A stretch of 64,000 bases of DNA from Owenia fusiformis (taxonomy: Eukaryota > Annelida > Polychaeta > Sabellida > Oweniidae): assembly GCA_903813345.2 (NCBI GenBank), contig CAIIXF020000008.1:18026822-18090821 (forward strand). Reading direction: 5' to 3'. A program made the position numbers and the translations under genes. Each line of letters begins with the position of its first letter. Positions within the stretch are counted from its first letter, which is position 1. This document shows, one piece after another, positions 1 to 12,500 of this stretch. The notes under the pieces were generated by a model. It saw nothing but the letters and a program-made list of their open reading frames with translations. It was not told the DNA's origin and did no database searches.

Positions 1-62
1 CCAAACACCGTCCATCAAAAAGTGACTATAACAAGTATCACCACTTTTGGTGGTGACATAAA
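1..62 (+). repeat. Dispersed repeat family R, copy 1 (truncated by window edge)
   Basis: This is the 3' part of a repeat of about 110 bp found five times in the window, always in this orientation. It has the family words CCAAACACCGTCCA and GACTATAACAA. It ends in a short hairpin, TCACCACTTTTGGTGGTGA, followed by CATAAA. The other copies are at 28085-28215, 33556-33668, 38708-38815 and 59505-59625. Confidence 0.7.
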
Positions 63-988
63 ATACAATATAAAATACAACACAACAAAAACCAAGACAA
101 TACCATCACAGGTTAAACCGTCCATGATCATTGTTTATTGAAAATAGGAAAAATATCAGTATCTCTTGATCATTGACTGTGCTTCATTGAATTATTTCAA
201 TAAAAATAACAGTTGATGTTTACATTATACATCTGTCATAAAACTGAGTTGAAATTTTTAAAGATTTTTTACTGATATTTATTTTTCACTTTTTAGAAAA
301 CATTTTGGCTTATACGTATCTTTCCTTGGCATGTTTATTTTCTATTATGTCCCGAAAATAGTTCATACCTTATTGGGGAACATTTTGTTTTCTGGCACTT
401 AAGGTTGCATAAAATATACACCTAATCGTCTGTTTACAACTTAATTTTCCTCTGATTTTTCTGGTGTTTGAACAATATGAAGACAACCAATATAATTTCC
501 CGATAACAACTAAAATATTTCAAAGCAAGAGTCCATTAAGGAATATTAACGTGACAAAAACATAACCTGTTTCTATAACTAAATACTTCATGTTGTTTCT
601 GGGGTTTAACCCAGCAATAAGTTCATATAGGTACATGTGGAACCCAGGGAGAAACTTTATTGTTATTATTTGGACATAAGCAGAATATTGGATTACATAA
701 TGGAATTGAATTTAAGATTCTAAAATCAGGTATTCAATAACACGAACGCAGTGGTAATATTTGAATACAACAGTACAATTTCATAGAAACCAGAACAGTT
801 CTATAAATAGGATTGATTACAAAAGGAAGTCAGCTTTTATTTTCTATAATTCAAATAATAACCCAAAATATATTGAATCCGGTTCTGAAATGTTCCACAG
901 AATATCAATTCACTGGCTTCTGTATTATTAAACTGAAAATGTCAGTGAAATTGAAATCAAACTTAGACATTTGCATTTTCCTAATATA

Positions 989-1522
989 CAGGGTGGGCCC
1001 AAAAAATCCCAAAAAACTTAAGGCTGTTATCTAGCCATGGATCATGAATTATACACTTTTACTTGAATAAAATATGTCACCAGGGTCTCACTTAAACATG
1101 TGGTGTGCCATGAGAAATAAGCATAATTTGCAAATGTTCCTGAACTGATACGGCCTGATGATTGCCAAGCTAATAGCCCTGATGCAAACCCCAGTGAGTA
1201 TAGGGTATGGGAAGGTCTCCAGGAGATTGTAGAAGTCACCCAATCTAAAAAATTGCTCAACTAAAGCTGGCAATTCAGACAGGTTGAAAAAAACTTAGCT
1301 AACATTTCATTGATACTGCAATATCAGCAAGGCGACTAAAACTAAAATACATCATCAATTAGGGTGGCGGACCAATTGAATTCCCCTTTTAGATAGTTGA
1401 TGGACATTATATTATTACTAAGAACCCTTGGGACTATATAACTGCAAAATTTGGGGTATGTAGGGTGGAAAAAAAGGTTGTATTGTCTTGAAAAAAAAGT
1501 GGCGTTTTTTTGGCCCACCCTG
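989..1522 (+). mobile_element. Tc1/mariner-like element remnant
   Basis: The ends are inverted repeats, CAGGGTGGGCCCAAAAAA on the left and its near complement TTTTTTTGGCCCACCCTG on the right. Each end abuts TA, as expected for IS630-Tc1-mariner insertion. Inside, plus-strand frame 1148-1261 reads IRPDDCQANSPDANPSEYRV then WEGLQEIV before a stop. This resembles the C-terminal catalytic motif of mariner-type transposases (ANSPDLNPxDYxVWxxLQ), in which the final acidic residue of the DDE/D triad precedes it or lies within it. The rest of the transposase is missing or scrambled, so this is a dead, internally deleted copy. A second, shorter element with the same end sequence is at 52289-52573. Confidence 0.7.
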
Positions 1523-4500
1523 TATATAGATATCCTACATGTATGAGTGTTTTCACTTTCTCTACACATTATCATGGGCTTTCAACTAGAATTGAAAGCC
1601 CATGACATTATAGACTGAACTTTTGCCAATCTTGATTTCAGTAAATTAATTTGTAGTTTTCAAACTTTGAGACATCTCCAATTCATGAATGAAAAGCTAT
1701 GTTGATGACCATGGTTCATTTTTCAGGTGTATAAAGTTTTTGAATAGCCAGTGAACTATGAATAGCATTTGGATTTCATATTTCATAATTCACATTCATA
1801 ATATTTTAGCTAAAATAAAGTCATCTCAAAGATCTTTGAATATTCTGATACTGATAAATAGAGTTTGAAGATCTTCAAATAGGTCAAATTTATCTATTTT
1901 TTATAAAGTCAGAACACTTGAAATTTGAAGACTTGAAACTAAGTATGCCAAGGATGCAAAGAATAAAACTAACAATTTCCCAAAATGTTTATAACAACCT
2001 TAAGGTTATTTTCAACTCCGATCCCCTTCATATGTCAATTTCAAAACACAGACTTCAGAGTTGCCAAAACTGTCACAAAACCAGACTAAAACACTATGCT
2101 AACTCAAAATAAATGATTAGAAAACATAATTACATAAGTCCAACAGAATATGATGTATTATATTTTCATATACAACAAAACTTTATCCATTTTAGTAAAT
2201 AAATCTCCCTATCCAGATAATGAAAATATTTTGGTTTTAGTGCAGTTGATCCGAATATCCTTATTGGAACATTTACCCCTTACGCCATCCTGTACACAAA
2301 TGGATCACAATGTTGTGAAAATCCCGGCTATGGATAAAGTGATCATAGGATAATACCATGATGACATTACTTAAAGTTTCAAGGTTAATGTAGATGACTC
2401 TGTAATATTTACCCTTCTTTAGAAACCTTTGACCTTAACCCACCTTCTTATCTTCCATTTAGCCCAAAATCTACTCTGGACTTATGTGATTTACCCTCAA
2501 ACCATAATGAAAACCGGAGATCTGTTTTTATATCCCTCAGTTTACCATAAACCTCACCATCAACACAGAGCTTAACACCAGCTAAAGCCTGCTGAAATCA
2601 AATTATGCATTCTTGGAGTATTAACTTTTTAAATATATCGCTATTGTCCATGTATGTAAGAGAGGTGGCCATATAAAAGAACATGAAGATTTACAATGTA
2701 ATCTTGTCAAAGCAAACTGATTTCATAGATCTGTTAAAGAGCATAACAAAATGTGTTGACATTATTTACTAAAGTTCCCCCGGATCTACACTTTAAACTA
2801 TAAGAAGATGAAATCCCTAGAAAAATCTTATTTCAGATTTAGGTACTGATACATGCAGTGCCTAAGACCACGAATATACACAACAGCACATATGTTTGAC
2901 TTGACAACTCCGCCAAACTACAAAATGAGATATTGGAAGCAATATTGGAGCCAAAATGTAATAAATTAAAACACAATGACCCCAGTTTCAAATATCTACG
3001 TGGGGGAACTTTTAACAAGTGGAAAAAGCTTTTCATCAGTGACTGACTAAAGAAATATGCCAAATTAACAAGACCGAACGTTTTGAGGCTGTTTGGACAT
3101 TTGAAGTGAGTCAAATGGGATTACTGCTAAGACCCAAAGTCCATTAGTATCTAAATGAGAAGTAAAGGGCCGGGGAATGTCAAAGAAAAGGCTGGGAAAC
3201 AAAAGATTAATATATAGCCTGGCCCAGTTGGCACCACCTATAGACTAGCTATACAAAAAGCTCAATCCAGCAGAAGAAACCAGTGAAATTTCACAAAACA
3301 TTACGTAACTCTTGCATTTATTCTATATTCAGTTCCGACACAAAACACACTTGGCTTAATCCAATTGTTGAATTTCAATCACGTGACCAGATTTAAGCCT
3401 TCCTGTTCACAATAGAGTTATAATTTACTTTGATTTTCTGATATGTTCTTGTAGCTTCATTGAGCGCATTGTTGAATCCTGCACATGAAAATAGTGATTT
3501 GTTCAAAAATTCCTAAAAAGACAAATATTATAAATTTTAGAATTGGAGGATGGCAATGGGGTAAAACATGATATCATACAAATTAGAACTGATATCAAGT
3601 GTGGAACATGTGATGAAAATAATATTTTGGAAATTGAATTTTTTCGATGGATATTCTTTGAGAAGGAACTACATTGATATGGTTTGTCCAATCAAAATAA
3701 GTTTTACTTCAATCACCTGGGGTTTACTTGGTGCCCCAGTGGAAATTACATTTCATGTGTTACATATTATTTTTGCTGTTTCGGAAATATTATAATATTA
3801 GTCATATTATAAGACAGAAAAATAGTCATTTTAAATGCATTTTTCTATTTCCCAGAACATCACTGCAGTTTGGCATTCCATCCATATCAGATGTTGTATT
3901 TTTGGAAACTTCTGACTATAAATACATCCAATTGCCCATCCCACCATTGCTAATGCAATGTATGTTTGCCATATTAAGATCATATTTCATTTATATTCTG
4001 AAGCCAGATCTAAAATGCTATCAAAATCATATCATGAAACGTGGCTAAATACGGATGCTGTTCATCTAACTGAATAATTTTTGGCTTCAAAAGTTACAAA
4101 GCACATCACTCTAGTCTTGAGTCAGTTATTGATAAACGAAAAATGGATTGTGACATTTTGAGGTGTTGCTCTATTATTATTTTATATATCGGGGACTCTA
4201 ATTCTTCAGACAGTTTGGACCATTTCCGTATTGTCTGAGATTTGATGTTTGATTTTCCTGCTAACGTAGACTAACAAGGAAATGATTTACACTGCAAGCA
4301 AGCAACCAAAGCAAGTCACAATATTGTACTATGATCAGGACTCCATTAGTTTTACGTAACAATGTTTACTCTGGGTAAATGTAAGTTTTCTAACTGCATG
4401 ATCCATTTGACGGCTTGAGTCCCAAATTGTTGTTTATTTTTCATAGGTTTCGGTGATTGGTGCCAACAGTCTCAAAACTATTGGTTTCTAATTTATTAAG

Positions 4501-5879
4501 AGAGAACAAGTCTCCAATGATCAAACATACCTACAAAGTTAACCTATTCTGTTTTAGGTTCTCTATCATGCATTTCCTCTTTAAAAATATGAATTTGAGA
4601 GAACTTAATCTGGAAAACTCCAAGAGATTTGATTTGATGAAGATACTATAAATCAACTCATTATACAAAAGTATACTTTTTAGACCAGATAAAACTACAT
4701 GACCTTAGCAATTTAAATCTTTTATCGAATCAACTTCTATGGGGAAAGAAAAATGAAATAAATAAAATGACTAATTTTACAGATCAATATTTTGAATGGA
4801 AAAATGAATATATAGTCTATGCTTTTGGTAACAGCACAATCAAACCAGCTTCAATAGTACAACCATATGACTGTTTTGAGAGAGGAAGTGCTTCATCCTT
4901 GGTCCAAGGATATTTCAATTCTTTTCATAGCTTGAAGGATGGTAGTGTTCATGGTGTTATAATAATGTCACAAATTATGGGCAGGTATTGAAAACAATGA
5001 ATAAACTGAATCCACAAATCAATTCATCCACTCCCACAAACATGTCAGAAAATGGATATAAGCACTGAATTTAATCAAAAATTTTCAGGACTTATCCTTT
5101 TAAAAAGACTGGAGAAATACTTCCAATTTTCAGTTTCGAGACAAAATCAGGACTAATTATGACACGTCCAGAATATTTGAATTTTCAATAAATGGAAGAC
5201 GTTATAATGTCGTTTTGCAAGAATGATATTCAAATTAAAAAACATTTCCAGCTATTTAATGCCAATCATAATTAAACACTGACATAAGTAAACATTTTTT
5301 CAAATGATGGAGATTACCTTTTTATTGTGCTCCATAATTTTAACATTGACAGCCCTAGACAACATAAATTTGTTAACATTATAAGCTCTGTGGAAGAAAG
5401 CACAGAATATGAATATTTATAAAAACAAACATCATAACTCTGGATTTTTTGACAATTATGACAGGGAATCTGCTTCCAGTTAACATTATTTCTAACATTC
5501 TGTATGTACTTTATAACAGTTATATATCCTTTATTTAGATTTACATTAATTTCTAACAGCATATTTCAGCATATGGAAGTTATTACAAAATCATGGCAAG
5601 AAATTAGAAGCATTTCTATTCCATAAGAAATTATATAAACTCGAATTTTTACAAGAGTTCTAATATATTCAAAATCATTATACTTTAAATCTAACCATAA
5701 AAAATCTGAATATTTAACATGTAACATCTCGTAAATAACACAAACAATCTATATTCAAACATAATATTAATTCAGATTTTCAATGGATTTGTGATTTTGC
5801 AGGTGCTATATAGCAGAATGAATTACAGAGACTGTAATTCAATGTTAAACTGGAAATGTATTATGCCATAACTTCTATA

Positions 5880-5981
5880 GTCTAGCTACAAGCCCTTGTG
5901 AGTCCCCCCTCCCAACTACACATCCCTGTGCTGGTGAAGTAGATAAGGGGGGGGGGGTCCACAGTCTCGAAGCAAGTCTAC
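5880..5981. mobile_element. Short inverted-repeat element M, copy 1
   Basis: A roughly 100-bp element starts GTCTAGCTACAAGCCCTTG and has a C-rich left half and a G-rich right half (a run of G at 5947-5957). It ends in a decayed copy of the inverted end, AAGTCTAC. It is flanked by a perfect 10-bp direct repeat, AACTTCTATA, at 5870-5879 and 5982-5991, a likely target-site duplication. Related copies are at 8867-8968, 42028-42143 and 54023-54136. Confidence 0.65.
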
Positions 5982-7456
5982 AACTTCTATATCACATTCA
6001 TAGCTTTCCTATAGGATGTAATAATACATACAATATACATGAACTGTATCGTAATGTAGGATGTAATGATTAGTACATATAGATTACCTAACCTGGTAAT
6101 ATCTCTATAGACAGTGTACACATCTTCAAACAAATGGTGTATACAAGTAACAATTCAAATAACTCAACGGATATGAAAGATTCAAATACATGGGCATCCA
6201 AACCCCATTGTACCACTGGGTTTGCTCTAGGTATCATGAGTGTTGTGAGGGGGTAAATGTATATTTGAGTAAGGCCCCTAGTTGAGCTCATGATACTGCG
6301 AGCAAAGACACAGTAGGATGAGGTCCGGATGGTATGAGTAAAAGGAAGTACAACAGTGCCAAAAAATAGATCCATATTAATTCAAATGATACAAATGGAT
6401 CCATACCAGTTTTATATATCCATGATGTGTATCCATTTAGATATATACAAACTATGGCCCTTACTATATGGGCCAAATTTTCAAAAATTGGTACCAATTT
6501 AGAAAATGGGCCTTAACTGGAAAAATGGGGTTAGAATTAACAGGTCAAAATAGCCCAGCAATAGTGATGGTTGCCCCAATCAGGTCTGCCCCATTTTAAG
6601 AGTACCACATGGTTTGATTTCACACCACAAAAGTACAATTTAAATTAGTGTCTCATACTTAAACAATTTCAATATTTATAATTACAATAATATGTTAAAT
6701 AGTGACACTGACCATTTACAAATACTGGCAGTACAACTCATTATTAATATTCATAACATCATGTCCACTTGTATGCCCCATTTATAAAAACTCATATAAA
6801 TTTCATTCATAATATTGCAAACTCATAAAGATTGGCAAGGATTTTAAAATAAATATCCATAAACAACAACAACACTCCTAAAATGCGTAGGAATTTTCTA
6901 AAATCAACGAAGTGCAATCAACGTTCTCTGACCACCGTGAAATCATTCGGACGCATTTTCACATCTGAATGCAGCTAGGTTAACTGTACAGTAAATAAAG
7001 TCATCATATGTCACTTGTACATGAGAATATTTAAATTGTTTTTCTATTGGATTATAGCAATCATATGTAGTTATGTTCATTCACTCTAGGCAATTGCATT
7101 GGGACTTAATACAGAACATGTACATTCAGTTATAAGTAAACCTGGAGGCAGAGATTCAACTTTTCCTGAATCTGATATGACAATATCGTAAGGGCCCTGT
7201 ATCTATGATTCTGATCCTAAATTACATCAAATATTTCTTTAAAAAGTTCTTGTTGAATGCGAATTAATTGCCTTTTAAAATTGAAAATATAAAAGTAGGA
7301 AAATTAAGCAGGGATCTTGTCATGTTGCTTACTTGGATGAAAATTTTATATTTTCAGAAAATACTTTTTGAACCCTTCCAAAAATACTGTTTGAAATCAA
7401 GTTTATTGATGGCTTATTTACAGATCATAAAATGCATTCAAAATTTTTATTGGGTT

Positions 7457-7545
7457 AGGCCCGTAGTCCCTGGCCAAAAATTCTTTCAAAATCATGCAAT
7501 TTTTCACACTTCTGAGCACCTTCAAAGTGATTTTGGGCCTGTTGG
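7457..7545. mobile_element. hAT-like MITE family H, fragment A
   Basis: A partial copy begins AGGCCCGTAGTCCCTGGCC and contains the family core TTCTTTCAAAATCATGCA and AAGTGATTTTGGGCC. The right half is absent. Full-length relatives elsewhere in the window are about 175-210 bp. Confidence 0.65.
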
Positions 7546-8061
7546 GTTATTTACAATCAAAATTACTGCCCTTAAAGTCCCTTGTTTTACTTAATTTATA
7601 TTGCTATTTATATGTTCTATGCTAGTCTACTATTGCACGATACAGTAGTTGACTTCCATACTGATCCTTTAAGGATAATTGCAACTTCTGCCAGTACCAA
7701 AAGTTTATTATTTCCAAAATTTAGTATTTTATTTCCATATGGATATTATGGCTATCCCTTTACATTAATGACACTATAAGATTCAACATAATCTCAAAAT
7801 GTGGTCGTACATGTAAAGGCCATACAGGTAACCATGGCAAGGGCTATTACAGGCAACCATATACCTCTGTTCTCATAAATTAGGAATATGACTTCTGCTT
7901 GGCCAATTTAGCTCTGATGCCTTGATTCTGCCTTCAAATATACAGAAGTGACAGTCAGATACAGTAAGACCCTTATTGTGCTGTGTATAGGTACCATAAT
8001 ATCATATTATATTGGCCATACTTTCACTGTAAATGTAAATACATTCTTTTGTGACCATCTT

Positions 8062-8375
8062 GAAAGAACACCTCTGAAATGTGAACACCTCTGAAATGTG
8101 AACACCTCTGAAAATGAACTCCCCTTAAATGTGACCACACCTAAAATGAGAACACCTCTGAAATGTGAACACCTCTAAAAGTGAACTCCCCATAAATGTG
8201 ACCACACCTAAAATGTGAACAACTCTGAAATGTGAACACCTCTAAAAGTGAACTCCCCATAAATGTGACCACACCTAAAATGTGAACAACTCTGAAATGT
8301 GAGCACCTCTGAAAGTGAACTCCCCTTAAATGTGACCACACCTAAAATGTGAACACCTCTGAAATGTGAATACTA
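8062..8375. repeat. 67-bp minisatellite
   Basis: A tandem array has a 67-bp period: the word AACTCCCC recurs at 8117, 8184, 8251 and 8318, exactly 67 bp apart. Each unit is itself built from ACCTCTGAAATGTGAAC and ACACCTAAAATGTGA half-units, so the array looks like a higher-order expansion of a roughly 16-bp motif. Its frames are open on the minus strand only because the period and composition avoid stops. I see no coding evidence. Confidence 0.9.
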
Positions 8376-8866
8376 CTTTTTAGACTCATGCAAATATAAA
8401 GCAATTCTTGTCAGTGTTTACATTACAGAGGTATTCACTATATAACCATCTATAATTTTCATCTTGTGACTGCTTACATCAACACATATACATATATATG
8501 CAATATGTACACAAGCACCATTTGTAAATATTGAAAGTGAAAAATGACAATTCAAAGATGAACATGTAATCTCCTTACACAGTTTATCCCTTCATATCAT
8601 CTCACATAAACATTTCTAATTACAATAAATTTGCAAAATTTATAGGATTGAACATGCTCATTTTTGAGAGCAAATAGAATTAGACAATTATCGTGTAATA
8701 TATTGGTTCAATGATCGGCTCTATGAGGCCTTAAATTGAGGTGATTACTTTTTATAAAAGTTAAACATTAATATTAAACAGAATTTTTAATTCAAAGTAC
8801 ACATACATGTGGTGTATAGTAAACATAAATATTGCACATCTGGTTTAAGGATTACTCAAAATATAC

Positions 8867-8968
8867 AGTCTAGCTACAAATCTCTGTGACCCCCCCTCTA
8901 TTTGAGTACACACCTTGAACTTGACAGTTGTAGTGGCGGGGGGGGGTCATAAGGGCTTGTGTTAGACT
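8867..8968. mobile_element. Short inverted-repeat element M, copy 2
   Basis: It begins AGTCTAGCTACAAATC and ends GGGCTTGTGTTAGACT, which are inverted copies of each other with a few changes. A C-run follows the left end and a G-run precedes the right end, as in the other M copies. The target-site duplication is not clean (AAAATATA versus AAAATGTATA). Confidence 0.65.
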
Positions 8969-9451
8969 AAAAATGTATAACTTATCCAACAACTCAACCT
9001 TGTTCAATGTACAAAATTTGCACAAAATCTCATAATCTTTTTTTTAATTTTAGTAGAAGACTCAAATTTGTCGATGAAAATACAAATTATGTTTTATATC
9101 CAAGACTTGTGTGAACACATTTTGCTTTGTCAGCTATTATCTGATTTTTTTACAGATTACCGAGATCCAATTTGGACATTCTTCAATGCTCTGCTCATTA
9201 ACTCATTTTCTCATTATATTCTATCGTTCATGATTATCTAAGTTCATTGATATCATTTTAATCCGTTCCATTTCATGATATAAATCGTTTTTCCATTCAG
9301 TGCTCCTAATACATGTCTATTTCAATCAATAGCTCAAATTGAGATTTACTCAATATTCAAAGGAGTGCTGTATGCATGAATAATCATTGCACGGGATGAA
9401 TCAACCCTGGATTCTGATTGGTTGAGGCATGGAGATTAGCTCCGCAGTGAA

Positions 9452-9542
9452 TCACTGTATGCAGCAGGATTTCTCATCTTTCTTGGACAAGTTGTGGGAT
9501 TTCTCGTGTACATCTCTCTCTATCACCTCATCCTCCTCAATC
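9452..9542 (-). CDS. EHBP1: EHBP1 last coding exon, CaaX C-terminus
   Basis: The acceptor TTCTAG precedes 9542. One base completes an Ala codon split from the previous exon. The exon then reads [20 protein letters not shown] and ends KDEKSCCIQ with a TGA stop at 9454-9452. The acidic/basic helix finishes the bMERB coiled coil. CCIQ matches Cys-aliphatic-aliphatic-X loosely (first a position Cys), and Gln at X predicts farnesylation. Family members are reported to carry a C-terminal CaaX box, so both the stop and the exon choice are well supported. Confidence 0.88.
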
Positions 9543-12500
9543 CTAGAAGCAGAAATCAATCATATAATACTTGATTTTAATACTGTAGCTATTGATCATT
9601 GAGATTCCTGTATTATGTGTAGTTCATTTGATTTATTTTGCTAAGATTAATATGTCGTGTACTAACACTCAATAAAATATAAATAAAATTGTCTTGCATC
9701 ATAACATTCACCATATGCAGACACTCGATTTTAACAGTTCGTATTATTTTGGGGTTTTATTGTGTTGTTCGGTGACACTATTGCTTTCTGAGTGTAAGTG
9801 AAATTTTGATTTTAATAGTTTGTATTGATTTGGGGTTTTGTCATTCTGATACTCAGACCATCTCTGCTATGCACAAGATAGAAGGACACTGAGAGAAAGC
9901 TGTGATATCTCACGATGGGGTTTTGTTGTTTTATTCAGTTCTTGCCTTCTGAGTGTAAATAAAAAAAAAGACTTTAGAGGCAAAGAAACTAGCAAACTGA
10001 CATCACTCTCATCATATTCTTAAGTCAGTATGACTTACCTAATAATGATACAATCAGTGATGATGATAAATATGATGACGACGATGATAAGAAAGATGAC
10101 AATATTAATGAAAATGTACACAATAAAGATAGCAATGATAATACATGTCTCTTCCAAGACCCATAAATCATAATAAAAATCATTCATTGATCTGATATGC
10201 ATCCCATCTCTTAATAAAATGTAATTCCCATGGTATAACATGAAGGCCCACAGCCAGCTTTTGCCAAGGGGGGTTCACTTTCAAAAATACCAGGGGGATT
10301 CGCATTTGACAAATTCGGCCCAAAAGAAGTGCTCGAAATGGTGAAAAACTGCATGACCCCCCCCCAATCCTTTGGAGATGGAGTATTCTCCATGAGCATG
10401 AGAACTTCAACAGCAGCTATATGGTCGATAAAGAGTAGGATAAGACAATTTGGGGGATTATAGACAGTTGTGTTTTTAATAATATTCAGATACTTACGAC
10501 AAGTAATGAATGTTGGTCACATATAAGACTGAGATCATGATGTTATGCATAAAGTAGAAATGGTTACTTCACATTTTCATGAATTTTAAATTTCAAGTAT
10601 TTTCTGCCATCATTCATTTCAGAATTTTGCCGATTAATTATCTTGTCAAAATTAATTTTCAATATGTAAAAGTTTTAAATAAGACCTAAAAGCAAATTTT
10701 ACATTTTATCCAAATCAATTCATATTAATTAGTTTTCATTTTTAGTTGTTTTATAAAATATAAAGCTAAAAGAAACTTAATTTCCATTGTGGTATCACCA
10801 GCTTCTATCTGTTAAAGCATTTGATAAAACGGACTGTGAAAAATTAAAACTGTTCATTGATCTCCAGTATGGTTGATCTGGAAGATGGTAATCCCTAGAG
10901 CCAGTTGAGTAATTGTTAGAATAACAGAGAATGTTTGTCTTGAAAGAGAGACTAATGCCTTGAGAGCACACACACTGATACATCTTCCTATAGATAATTC
11001 ATTATTGTTAATCACCGCATTGTTGGAATAAAATAATTACCATCAAAGGTCCTGGCATTTGACAGCTTTCAGTCCTTGGTATAGTTAACATCAACATAAA
11101 GAAAGGTAACACAAATAAATCAGATGTTATTTTGATTGATTTGGCCAATATTTGAAATGTTACCACTTAAACAAAGCTACACCCCCACCCTCCCATGGGT
11201 ATTATTATTTATTTTATGATGGTCCTAAAATGTTTGTATGTCAACAGAAACATTTATTTTTCCTAAAGGGTATTTCTAATGCTAAGTCAACTGAAGAGTG
11301 TTTCTAGGATCTCTGCTTCCTTCCCATATTGAATTAGTAATTTCCATGAAAATGATACTGGACAGAAAACCTCAATTTTGTTTGCACAAATCATCAGATA
11401 GCTCAAATCATAAATCAAGAAATGCATCTCTGTCTGTGGAACTGTGTATTGAAGGATTAAACTTTTCTGACCAGAATATCGATGAGAATGCACAAAGGGC
11501 AACATATGAACGACAAAACAACACAAACCCCTATTAAGCACACAAGTCATATCAAAATATATCAAAAGCTCACAAATTCATGTTAAAATATCCAAAAAGA
11601 AAATAATGAAGCACCTAACATAAAATATTCACATTTGGAACTGTCAGTAAAGCAAGCCAGAAGATTTCAAATTTCTAAATACTATGCTACATACAATAAA
11701 TGATAAATGCCTCATAATAGTACAAATGTTTTTAATTTAATTCTCGACAACTTGCTAAGTGTTTTCATTCAATTCATTGAAAAAAATCCCAATCTGTTCT
11801 CTATAAAAGAAGCAAAAGGAAGTGAATGGTTCGTTCCCACCATTGGCTTGAACCTGAGTCCGCATGTAGCCAGTGCGCTAAGTAATTGGCCACAGACTGC
11901 TGGTTTGGTTTATGTAGTGTAAGTGTGACTCCACTTAGCAAGACATTCTATACTCTCACTATCAACTGATCTTCCACAACTAAACTAGAACCAGTAAATA
12001 GAGATGCGTTTCTGTATTGATCATTCTACCATGGACTCTTCAAGTATGTGATTGAAAAGAATTTATACAACTCAGTTTATTATGTAAATCATTTTTGAAG
12101 CAACATTTTACTCAGGCTCGTAGCCAGCTTTTGTCAAGGAGGGGGGTTCAAAAATTCCAGGGGGTTCACTTTTTGACAACGTTGACCCAAAATCAATTAA
12201 AAATGCTCAAAATTGTGAAAAAGTGCAAGATTTTGAAAGAATTTTTGGCCAGGGGGTTCGCTGGAATCCCTTCCCTGGCTACGGGCCTATTAACAAACCA
12301 AAGTGAAACTAGTACTTCTTGAAAGCTGAAATGGTCTTCCCTGCTTTAATTCTCTTTAAAAGCGATTGGAAGCATTAAAATATCACATTTAAAAGAGATC
12401 AAATATCGCTAATTGCTAATTACATGGAACTAAGTTCAGTAAGTATATATTTCTAGAAATATCGAGTGGTCTACTGGAGACGGACCCTGTCACAACACGT

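Larger units (their letters stand above)
1..9451. other. EHBP1 3' UTR and downstream flank, no supported gene
   Basis: This stretch lies downstream of the EHBP1 stop codon on the minus strand. The part nearest 9451 must be 3' UTR, but I cannot place the poly(A) site. Reverse-strand AATAAA signals occur around 7706 and 7730 without a clear downstream GU-rich context. All open frames here are under about 110 codons, of unlike composition and without splice support, so I call no protein gene. The contents I can support are a dispersed-repeat tail (1-62), a mariner-like remnant (989-1522), two copies of a short inverted-repeat element (5880-5981, 8867-8968), a hAT-like MITE fragment (7457-7545) and a 67-bp minisatellite (8062-8375). 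Confidence 0.6.
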
